Below are positions 1-11,500 of a stretch of DNA of 25,000 bases, one piece after another. The DNA is from Owenia fusiformis (lineage: Eukaryota; Annelida; Polychaeta; Sabellida; Oweniidae). Under the pieces are notes generated by a model, which ran no database searches, was not told the origin of the DNA, and worked only from the letters and a program-made list of their open reading frames with translations. The stretch's first letter is position 1, and every line of letters begins with the position of its first letter. The stretch is taken from the NCBI GenBank assembly GCA_903813345.2, contig CAIIXF020000166.1, positions 1-25,000 on the forward strand. Direction: 5' to 3'. A program made the position numbers and the translations under genes.

Positions 1-504
1 GATATTTATGGTTTTAAAGTGTGGAACTAATATGTAAAACATAATTTAGATGGGTTTTAAGGAAGTTAAAGGTTTTAAACAAGTCCAAAATTTGAAAAAT
101 TGTAAATATAAGGTTTCAAATTTATGAATTCCAGGTATAACCATGGCTGACCCCTATAGGTTCTAGATCCATCCCTCTATGATGATATTTATGGTTTTAT
201 AGTGTGGAACTAAGATGTAAAACATAATTTAGATGGGTTTTAAGGAAGTTAAAGGTTTTAAAAAAGTCCAAAATTTGAAAAATTGTAAATATAAGGTTTC
301 AATTTTACTAATTTCAGGTATAACCATGGCTGACCCCTATAGGTTCTAGATCCATCCCTCTATGGTGATACTTATGGTTTTATAGTGTGGAACTAAGATG
401 TAAAACATAGTTTAGATGGGTTTTAAGGAAGTTAAAGGTTTTAAACAAGTCCAAAATTTGAAAAATTGTAAATATAAGGTTTCAAATTTACGAATTCCAG
501 GTAT
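1..504. repeat. 183-bp tandem repeat, about 2.75 copies
   Basis: The stretch starting GATATTTATGGTTTTA recurs at 1, 184 and 366 with only scattered substitutions. The third copy breaks off near 504, at the CCAGGTATA motif. The array continues off the left edge. It is non-coding. Confidence 0.95.
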
Positions 505-510
505 ATTTCA

Positions 511-1101
511 GACAGTCATATGTTAGATTTTGTCTGTTTCCTGAGGATTTAAGCAGGTGCATATGACAGGCCATTGCAAGAACGGGAAAAGAACTCTTAG
601 AGATGATAAAATAGTTTGGACTTTGAGACAGCGAAGGTGCAAACAATCCACCCACATGTTTTTTCCGGAAATGTTGTCCTGATTTTCAAGCCCTTTTACC
701 CCTGCTTTTTCAATTTTTGTTGCATCAATATGTTGCGTTTTGAGACATAGTTAACCCATAAAAAGGAATAATAAATTTCTTTTAGATAAAGCAGAAAACA
801 ATATTTTCCTGTTATTTTCCCATAGGGAAAACTCATGTGCTCCATTACTTTCAGCTTAATTTTGGTCACCCATATTTGATATCTTTTAAACCCCTGATGG
901 AATGCATTATTTCTTTAAAGGGGTTAACTTTGTGTCAAAACACAACATATTGATGCATGTGGGTGGGTTGTTTGCACCCTGTCTCAAATAGAAATTATTT
1001 TATCATCTCTAGGAGTGCTTTTCCTGGAGGAAATGCATTGGCCTAACATATGCACCTCCTCAAATCCTCAGAGAATAGCAAAAATCCAACATGTGACTGT
1101 C
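511..1101. mobile_element. Foldback (long inverted repeat) element
   Basis: The arm at 511-757 is matched in reverse complement by 921-1101. Shared blocks include the GACAGTCA/TGACTGTC ends, TAGAGATGATAAAATA and TGCATCAATATGTTG. The left arm has about 65 extra bases (658-720). There is no coding capacity. It fits a non-autonomous foldback or MITE-type element next to the tandem array. Confidence 0.75.
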
Positions 1102-2368
1102 CTCAATCTGTTGCAATACTTTCAGTCCTCCTTTACGATTTCAGGTATTGCCTTGGATGTCTCTCTTTTTGAATGTATGACTTTTTAGCTTAGAAATTAG
1201 ATGTTGAAAATATTGTGGTCAGGTTTGATCCATGTTACAAGTATTGTTAAAAGAAAAATCATTAGAGTTGAGGACCTCACCCTAGAGTTCCTAAGGGGTG
1301 AGAGGTTAGTAAATCCCCCCCCCCCCCTAAAGTGTAACTGCTCTTAGGGATATCGTATACAGTGTAGTAATTGATTGATTAAATGGATTATAACTAATTA
1401 ATTATTATTTGATGATATTTATTTTTTTACCAAATATCACATATTTCTTACAAAATTGGAATGCTATTAAGCTTTTTATGTGGTCAGTATTCACCTTTCC
1501 CCAAAGTCCAAAGTGCACTCATTTGACCGCTGCGCTGATTGGGCGATGAAAATCAATGACGTCAAAGCAGGGCACATTTTGCGCCAAAACTTTAATTACT
1601 ATTAGATCGCCGAATGAGTGAAATAAATTGTAGATCTCAATATAAAATGATAACAAAACTAAGTGAAATATATTTTTCTGATTAATTTGTCTTAAGCTGT
1701 GTCCTAAATACACCATCCTGTAAATCAAACCATAGAAATAATTGTGATACGAGTGCACATCTTTTAACAAAGTGAATCCAACTGCGCAAACTTCTTTGGC
1801 AGACATAAAAGTAACTTTGTCATGTGGTATAATATAATAGGTGTGCTATTGGGCACTTCCCATGAATTTTTTCAACCTCTTACAGTGTCTAATTGAAAAG
1901 TTAGGATCAAAATAGTAAGAAAATGAGTCACGAATTTGCCCCCTGGGGTACACACTTTGTACTAATATTCAATTTCCTTAGGAGCAATCAGCATCAATTA
2001 TACTGCAAATGATTCATATATATAATATCTATGTATGTCACTTACAAACATCAAAATATCTAAGGTTATTTACTGTGAACAATTTTTTTCCCCGGGTGGG
2101 GTGTTTTTGGGGGGTGGGGGCTAACTCCTCAAAAAAAAGAACTTCCTACCACTCTGTGAAGCTATCACCTAGGTGGACGTTTCATCCAAGACTCTCCCCT
2201 AACTGAAAATGCTGCCAAACCAACTATACACCATTTATTGAGAATTTTCCTCCTCGCCCCTTGAGTATTGAGCGCGTTTCTCTTAAATTAAATTGAGAAT
2301 TACTTAAGTTAAATTGGGAATTATTTATTGCCATGTTCAGCCATCGGACAAGTGAGATTCATTGATAC
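1102..2368. other. No gene recognised; presumed intron of gene B or downstream DNA
   Basis: No CTLD motif (WWTGL, EPN, YIC) is found on the minus strand here, although CTLD6 should continue. Landmarks are a run of 13 C at 1315-1327, AT-rich sequence, and a G-rich block at 2094-2120. Confidence 0.6.
2094..2120 (+). other. Potential G-quadruplex
   Basis: Four G runs (3, 4, 6 and 5 bases) are separated by loops of 1, 7 and 1 bases, meeting the usual G3+N1-7 rule. It lies downstream of the last gene B exon seen, on the non-transcribed strand. Confidence 0.5.
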
Positions 2369-2532
2369 CTTTGTGGCTGCGTCTCTTATTGTCAAAAGGT
2401 CACCAGCTCCCTGAGCCTGACAAAGCACTCTTGCCTCCAACCACGTCACTTTGGTGCTAGGTTCTATGTAGTAACACCCTTTGCTTGCAGGGTCGTACTG
2501 ATAGTTTGCTGGGCAATTTGTCGTACTTGGTA
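2369..2532 (-). CDS. Gene B exon 17: CTLD6 part a (last exon seen)
   Basis: The acceptor is TTTAG and the donor GTATCA (phases 1/0). It encodes TTNCPANYQY, KGCYYIEP, TWLEARVLC and GDLLTIRDAATK. It is roughly 89 % identical to gene A exon 21385-21548. No b or c exon for this domain is recognisable between 2368 and 1. Read-through past the donor would add 15 codons before a stop, so either a long intron or a truncation is possible. Confidence 0.85.
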
Positions 2533-5500
2533 CTAAAAATAATGAATTCATGTATAGCGATGATTCATTAAAAAATACAGCTTGAGTCAAAAGTGGATAT
2601 TTGTCATTCGGAAAACAAAACAAAAGTTAATAAAACATAACGTAAGGATAACAAGAGTATTGTCATGTAACACATTATTAAACAGGTGGATAACAATTAG
2701 TATTTCATACCTACTGAGGTTCTAGGTACATAACGAGCGGGAATATATAGTGTTTCTAGGGACCGGGATGGATACACGCTGTATCCATGTGTATCCATCC
2801 CGGTCCCGCATTTTTTTCAAATTTTTTTTCAAAATTTTTTTAAAAAATTTTTCAGTTTTTTTTTTATTTATTTTTTTCAAATTTTTTGAAAATCTCGCAA
2901 ACTTCAAGACCAAGAAAACGCCTAGTACCTTAAGTATGTTTTGGAATTTTGGATCTTTATAAGGTATGATGTACCTAGAACCTCAGTAGGTATGAAATAC
3001 ATCTGTTATGTACGGTCGGTTTTGGATACAGTGTTTATCCCGCAGGAAATATGTGTATCTCCCTTGGGATAAACCCTGTATCCAAAACCTCCCAGTACAT
3101 AACCCTTATGTATATGGTTAACGTACTATGACATATGTATGCCATCTTTGTGTTGCAATTTCTACTTCGGATACTTGTGGCAGATCCTCTCATTGATGAA
3201 CACAGCGCCATACCATTGTAATTGTTAGGTTCAGAGTCCCAAGTGCTGTGATAAAGAAATAAAAACATATGATATGATTACTTCATTTTTATTAATCGAT
3301 AAAAGCTCATGCAATATTTCAGCACATGATGGGATTGATGGCTAATGAGAAAGTAGTAAAGAAACGTCAATAAAGTAGAAAGCGGTAGAAAATACATAGT
3401 CTCAGATGGAACCAACTCCAACATTTAAACCGATGATCAAAAGATCCATCCCTCAAAACACAAATGTAAATCATAATGCCAAACTATTTTAGTGAATTCA
3501 CATACATATAACTTGTATCTGCCAGCATCGTTTGGTCTAACCACTTCCAGTTGATGGCATTGTCTGTTGGACCATTATTGAGGCCAGTCCACCAGCCAGT
3601 GGATAATGTACTGAGAATCATCGCTAATGCAGTAACACCGTTGCGTAAATATAACTAAATCGAAATCACACGTTTCGTTAAAATGATCGAGTTAGCATTC
3701 ATCCTCCGAACGCATGCAGGGGTCCAGGCATCATCCACTCTATGGAACAGAGTTGGTGATGGATGGTCTCCAGCATTCGGAGGATGGTGAACATCATACC
3801 AAATCATAACTATCGTATTGGTGTTAACACTTGCATGCTATGCACTGTCAAAAGCACCCATTTCATGAGTTTAGTTTATATCAACGGAATAACACTTCAC
3901 AAAAACAAGTTTGAATTTAGCTATTGCAGGCATAATACATCATTTCGAACGAGATCATATCAACTTACATATTCATCTCTCGAGGTGATCCAAACTAAAT
4001 CTGCACCAGTTTGTCTACTTTTGCAATCTGCCCTTGCATCATCCCAGGTTTTCCTGTTCTCCCTGTTTCGAGTACTGAAGTAATAACAACTGCCTTCATT
4101 TTCTACAAAATCTCCGACACATGTTGGTGTACCTATTGTTATAAAAAAGACGAGTGAATTCTAAATTTTTAAGTGATATAATTTAATCCGCCGAATGGCC
4201 AAATTCTATGATTTTCCTAATTTTAATTTTCCTAATGACAAGAAACTTCTCATATGATAACATTAGGATGATAATATTCCTGACATTTAATTTTCCGAAC
4301 CTGGAAAAATTAGGCAATAGGCAATTTGAATTATCACTTTTGCAACTATGATTGCAAGCACATTTGAGATTGAAGTGAGTTCGCTAATTGATAATTGCGT
4401 TCTTGAACAAACCTGGTGTTTTTTCATATTTGCAAATGTATCCTCTTTTGGAATAGCACCTGGCATCGTTGAAAACACCATTTTTCCAAATTTCACCACA
4501 GTGTTCGACGCCTTTTAGATTATTCGGCTCGGATTCCCATGATCTGTAAACAAACATACAAATACCCGTTGCCATGTATGCAATCACGTACCCGTTCCCG
4601 TGTTTGCAATCGAGCCCTCGTTCCCATGTATGCAAAAAGTACCCGTTCCCATGTATGCAATCAAGTAACCGTTCCCATGTATGCAATCAAATATCCGTTC
4701 CCATGTATGCATTCAAGTACTCGTTCCCATGCATGCAATCAAGTACCCGTTCCCGTATGTGCAATCACCCGTTCAATTGTATACATGCAATAAAGTACCC
4801 TTTCCCATGTTTGCAATCGAGCACCCGTTCCCATGTATGCAATCAAATACCCGTTCCCATGTAAGCATTCAAGTACTCGTTCCCATGCATGCAATCAAGT
4901 ACCCGTTACCATATGTGCAATCACCCGTTCACATGTATGCAATCAAGTACCCGTTCACATGTATGCAATCAAGTACCCGTTCACATGTATGCAATCAAGT
5001 ACCCTTTCACATGTATGCAATCAAGTACCCGTTCACACGTATGCAATAAAGTACCCGTTCCCATGTACGCAATCATTTTGCTGCGACTAAATAATTGTCA
5101 ATTGCGAATTTCGATGTAAATGTGTTTGCAAATGTTGACTAAATAGGTTTTATTCAATTTAGTATCATTTTTTAATTGTATCTAAAGGAGACTCTCATTC
5201 ATCCCATTTCAAAATAGTACCAACATGTCCTTAAAATGGCTTAAATGCTTACACATATTTAGTGTCGGATGCAAATTCATCGAGCCATCTCCAGTTTGGG
5301 ATGCAAATTGGGTTATCATCAATTTTCAATCCAGTCCACCATGCGCCTTTGTTTGTTTGTAGTAAATTTTCAATTCCAGCCTAGAGTTGATAAAAGCGCA
5401 ACGTTATGAATGCTTGAACAGTGTCAACTATTGAAACTGGTTTTTATCTGTCACACGTAATGAGAAACTCAACCTCTTGTATTGGAAATGTATATTTTTA

Positions 5501-8500
5501 ATGTATTACGGTATTGTATTGTGATAATGATTCCTGCATGGTGTGGTTAGACGTTGTTCCACAATTTGGGATATTGGGGGATCGTTTACTATTCAAATTT
5601 ATGAGTACTGTAATCTACCTTAACTTGTGCTGATGGGACATTAAGTAGATCTGCTCCCATTCCTCTGCATTGAGTTTGAGCGTCAGCCATTTTAAGCCTT
5701 TCTTTGACAAAATTAAAACATCTCCCGGCAGCAAACTGCCATCCATTGGGACATTGCGTTTGCCGTCTCTTTCCTGTGACAATAGAGAGGACAGAGTAAG
5801 ATACAACAAACAATAAACAATTAATCATAAAATATTTTTAGAATACATGGGGTTGTTCAAAAAAATATTACATTGTAATATCTCACAACTGCTCACAACG
5901 ACAGTTTGAGAAGTGATACTATGTATGGAATTTTTTCTGCATCTTTATTCGATTTTCACACTTTTGCATTTGATTACAACCATTCGATATTCCACTCTAT
6001 TAAAATGATTCGAAACACGTAATAAATTTGTCATGTGATTCAACTAAACCTTACTCTTTGCTGATAGAGGGGCCTTACAGGCGTAGGCCTTCTTGTATTT
6101 ACACCCTGCATCGTTGAACACACCATTTCTTAGGATTTCTCCGCAGTGTTCTAGACCACCGTGGCTGTTGGGTTCAGTTGCCCATGTTCTGGAATAGTTA
6201 AGGGGTATCATGTATATTGGAACTTGCGTTCTATATATTCAACTTATGATGATATATTTCAATCGTAATAAGTGGTTTAAAGGTGGGTGGCCTTGACTTC
6301 GGAGGTGACTATCTATCTCATCACTCAGGCCCCATGGGGCTCTTGGCTCTAAGGTCCCAAAGATTAAAGGCAGAATCTGATCTATAGGGGGTGACAACAT
6401 TACGAGCAACGTATATAATTGACCTACCAATCTATTCCTTACAATATCAAATACAATATCTCCCAAAAAATTCACAGTATTTTGTAAATTGGTGAAGTTA
6501 TTAAGGATTCAAAGTGCAAAAATGGGTGAAATATATTTAAATTCTCCCAAATACATTATTGTAAAAATCTTAAGTTTTCCTGAAATAAAGTGTGCACTTT
6601 GGGGATTTTTAGAAAATAGACATGAAAAGGAATGACATAAGCCAGGAAGATTCTAAAATTGAAACAATTTTTTGTTTAGCCTGCTCGCTAGATCTGATTC
6701 TCTCTTTAATGATTATATAATGTTTCCTAATCAGGACGATCGGCGCTTTCATTGCGTAACATTATCTCATGGTTACGCAATCGGGTATTTTATATACAAT
6801 TACGCAAGCTCTTTATAGATAGCTGTCTCCCCATGCCAAAAAAGTTTTGTAAAATATTTTATATTTGTATAATAAATTCTATTATTAAAGTTTACACGTG
6901 TTCTTTGGATATAAACTTAAATATGCGTGATTCAGACATAATTTTCAGAGATATTTCCTTTAGCGTGTTTGCAGGTGTACAATGAGAAATATCCTAGAAA
7001 ATTGAAGGACATATTTTATCAGATCACTCCAAAAAAACAGTCATTGGTTGTATTAACCAATGTAACCACACACTCAAAACTTTCCAAATTTCGTTGTACA
7101 AATTCAAAAAAAAATTGATAATGTACATTAATATAAAAAAGACATGATGCAACAATGATGCGTATATTTTTGGACATATCGTGTGAACCAGGATGTTCTA
7201 GATAGGCTATGTTTATTCACACAATTATCGTCGCGAAACAAGCTTATATCTACCACTACATGTTGATATGACAAGACTAAATACATTGACAGATCGATTG
7301 ATAAGTGCATGTTTGCATCTCTCAAAGTAACATCACGGGTCTGAAGTATATGGTATTATAGCATGACTATGCTACAAGTTTATCAAAATAGTTTTTTCGA
7401 TTAAAGGTAATTTGACAGAAATTATCTTTGTACATGATTGTTGTAAAGGACATAGAAAAATTATGATACGCATTGTGAAAAGCCGCTCGTCCCAAACTTG
7501 CACAAATATTCTTCAAGCAGACATAAAAATGAGAACCAGTGTTATTTGAAAATCGCCTAGAGCGCTAAATTTGCACTTCTCAAAATAGATTAAAACAATT
7601 TTACACTTTTCAGTGGTAAGAACTTGAAAATTCAGAGAACTAACAAATTTGAGACAAAGTTACGACATGAATTCTAATGGACAAAAAACTAAAAAACATG
7701 TGCTTCCTGTTTCGGCCATCTTAAGTGACCAAAATACATTCATCTTCCACATACAGGGAAGATGGCGACTTACACTGTTCCGGTTCCGGCACTGGTGCCA
7801 TCCGTCCACAGATATGGGCTGCACCTATCACTTTGATCCCTATCATTCAACCCGGTCCACATCCAGCCCAAGCCCTTCTCTTTGAGTTTTTGGTTGACGA
7901 ATGCCTAAAAATTGGAAAACGTTTGAGTGATGGCGATATAAAAATATATTCAAGAGTGCAATTGGTTACAAGGAAACATCTTCCAACATCGTAAATAATG
8001 ATCTAACATATTGGTATATAGAAATAGGATCTAACGTCCCCCCTCTCTTACAATCAGTCATGGACCATGTGATTATCAGAACAAAAAACAACAACACCAG
8101 ATTGCCACTAAAAGTCCGAAAAATATTAAATACGGCGTGGTCCAAAAAATGGAACACTCGTATTTCTAAAATAAACATTGATTTTATTGATGAAAACACG
8201 TCATATTATATACCAGTGGATAAGGAATTTAATTATCTCTATTTGGTACATAAATTCTCATAATACGTGTCAACCAGCGTCCATAATATAAATGGAAATA
8301 AATCAAAAACTTGCAAAAACCAAGTTTTTTGTCAACAGAAACAGATGCTCAACTATAGACCTCAAGCTTGGCCTAAACTGGTCAATAGCATCATTGGTAT
8401 GCTGTTGAGACAATGAATTTCACTTCTCAACAATTCTGTCCTCAAGGGACTGAAACGATGTTAGGACTTCACGAAATACCGATTTTGTTGGTTCTCCCAG

Positions 8501-11500
8501 TACGTGGTACGTTGGCATCGGATGATCTGGGTGGCCAACTGAGGCACAACCTTTTGACTGTCTTATCGGATCTATGGCTTAGAGTCACATCTTGTTGGCA
8601 ATGTAATGATCTGAATATGAGATCAGGAATTAGTCCTCTGTGTAGGACATATTGATTCATCCCCTCCCTCAGATCCCTCAGATCACCCGACGCCAACGTC
8701 TGCGACTATCACGTATGGGGAGAACTAACAGAGCTGGTATACCATGAACCCCTTATATCTATTCCGGACAGAATTGTTGAGAAGTGGAATTCATTATTTC
8801 AAAAGCATATCAATAATGCTATCGACCAGTTTATGTCAAGATTAAGGGCTATATTTGATCAAAATGGTAGACATATTGAATATCTGTTAATGTTGACAAA
8901 AAACGTGGGTTTTGCAAGTTTTTGAAACCCCGTTTTGAAACGAAAATGACGTCATTTGTATTATTGACGCGGGCTGACGGGCATTATAATAAATTTGAAC
9001 TTAAATGATTTACCAAATTAAAGATAATTAATTTCTGTATCCACAGGTATTGCATCAATAAAATCAATAATTATTTTTTAAATACGAATGTCCCATTTTT
9101 TGGACCATCCTGTTTGTAGATGTGAATTATCAAAGTAAATTATCCACTTACCAGAATCTGAGGAGAGTTGATAGTCACAAGGTCAGCGCTATCGATATAT
9201 TGTTTGCATTGCCTCCTCGCTTCATCCCAAGGTACCCACTTTGTTGGTTCGAAATAGAAGCACTGTCCCATAGCGCTTTCCCAGCCATTTGGACAATTTG
9301 GACCAGTGGCTGAATCAAAAAATGAAAAAATTATTGCATATGCGATGAGAAAGCATTCACTCTGAATACATGTGGTCATAATTTGTGTTTTGATTCCAAC
9401 CATGAGAAATCACCGATGATAAATGACTTACGAATGGACATTTCGTGTCAGATAATAGTGTGGAAATGATCATGAGATGAGCGAAAATGAACGGATTAAG
9501 TGTTCTATGAATAAGTGCGTACCTTGGCAGATGTACCTTTGCCCATTGTAACACTCTCCATCATAGAAAAGACCGTGGGCAATGATTCCACAATGCTCCT
9601 CGGCATTTGGGTCAACTGTTGGGTTAACATCCCAGTCCCTGTGGTATAAAGTAGGATTACTTACATAGCATTACTGTGTACATAGCATTACTATGTACTT
9701 CTCTTGTTTCTGTTACTATACAGCTTCATGAAAGATATCAGACTTATTATAACTTGATAACAAAAATAACTCACAGAAAAAGAGTCGGGTCATTTGTAGA
9801 TTGCTGTTGATCGTTCCACTTCCATTGATTCTTGTCGCCATCCGGTAGATTATTAGCCCCAATCCACCATCCCCTGCTGCCTCCTGCTCCACGAATGGAC
9901 CATAGTTTGGTTACAACATCTTGCAGCCATGACTAAGTACAAAGAACACACAATAAATCAAATGTATATGTTTAGAATGAAAGCATTTCCTGAATAGATA
10001 TCCAGAAATCTGATTTGCATCGAACCAACAATATCCCATTGGTTTACATGGGAATGACAATTTTCAAAGATTCATCAAATTTGTCATCAATTTGCGACCT
10101 ATAGTAATTGAGAAAAAATTGAAAAAATTTAGAGGCATTGGAATTGAAGTCAAGTTACATTCTCACTATTATCATTAGTAATTTCATTGCTGGTTATGTA
10201 AATAAAAATTCAAACATAAAGAGGCTTTAACACGTAATGCAACTTATGGAGGGGTGTGTACCATTACAGTAGCATACATTGTAACAATTAGTACCAGAAC
10301 CACAATTTCGACTTTCGGTCAATAAAAGGAGTTAATCAAGTGCTAAATAATGTCTTACAGCTTCGGCTGGAGCATCAATCCACATCAGGTCTGCACCAGG
10401 GGTAAGTTGGCAAATAGTCCTCGCAGTATTCCAGTCTGTCTTGGTTGTATCACTCCGCGTACTGATGTAATAGCAGTAAGGTCCTCCTCGCACCCATTCA
10501 TGTGGACATGCCTCTAAATTAATAATTGCAACCATTGAAGTACAAGTGGGAAAAAGGGGAAAACAAAATTGTAATATAATCACAGTTTGCAATTGAAAAA
10601 TGAGAGCGTAAGAAAAAAATCCCCAATACCCCTAACTATGATCTAGAGTGTAAAGTAATAATCCATTTCCACACCCCTTCAAGATATGAATCTCCACAAT
10701 CCAGAAACTACAGGGTCATGGCACATTCCATTCGTATTGGGATCAATACAAAATACTGTCTTTATTTATGGACCGAACATGGATTATCGTACCTGTGCCA
10801 CTCGGAACGTATTTACAGATGTAGCCTCGCCTTGAAGCGCAATTCTCATCGTTGGCCAGTCCGGCCTTCAACACTTCGACACAATGTTCAACACCATTAT
10901 AATTGTTGGGTTCCGCATCCCAAGTACTAGAATAGCAATGTAATAGTAAAGCTATATAGTGATGAAACCGCAACTGAAATAGCCGCATGTACCTATTATA
11001 CATGTTTGTCTGTAGACGTCTGTGAAGCTCCAAGTGTTCCGGGCTACCCAAGTATTCCGACTCCTGCCGAAGTATTCTGAATTGACCCAATTATTCTTGG
11101 TAGCAAATACACTCGATATGGTGATTTTTCAACTTCTAATCCAATTTTGGGTTTCTACAGAGATGACTGTAGAAATTAAGTTCATGAAATCACTTATAAT
11201 GTGGCTGCCTCATGCACAAAAGGCTTTCCATTTATTCATATAAACTAACAGGGCACTCATTGAGGAGTGTCAAAACCCCGGTTGTTCGACTTTTGCACCA
11301 TGAAACACTCATGAGCAATAGGATATTTGGAAAGATTATAGCGATATATGTAGTCTGGGTCTCAGTTTCAGGAATACTAAGTATTACGTCTCAATTTTGG
11401 AAAATGGGCCTTTTAAAAAAATGGGTGCGTATTTCTAATAATTGGTCAAATTTTCGACATTTTTTTCTCTCTCTTTCTTCATCCTAGCCTTTTTTGAGCA

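Larger units (their letters stand above)
8133..9112. mobile_element. Inverted dimer of degenerate mariner-type transposon 3' halves
   Basis: The outer ends match in reverse complement (TGGTCCAAAAAATGG at 8138 against the same motif ending at 9107), and homology continues inward to a centre near 8670. Each arm carries the 3' part of a transposase gene reading outward. The whole sits in the gene B intron between exons 8 and 9. No intact transposase is present. Border TA duplications are not clear. Confidence 0.75.

Noticed and set aside
1519-1806. 95-codon minus-strand frame downstream of gene B exon 17
   Set aside because: It lacks WIGL, EPN or cysteine patterns, so it is not the missing part of CTLD6, and nothing else is recognised.
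2722-2962. Open frames on both strands with K- or F-rich runs
   Set aside because: They come from the T-rich interior of the 301-bp MITE.
4539-5119. Overlapping plus-strand open frames with repeated CMQSSTRSHVCNQ-like words
   Set aside because: They are translations of the 26-bp minisatellite. Because 26 is not a multiple of three, all frames look similar and open. The region is an intron of gene B.
8060-8263. 67-codon plus-strand frame
   Set aside because: It overlaps the inverted end of the mariner-derived element and has no known motif.
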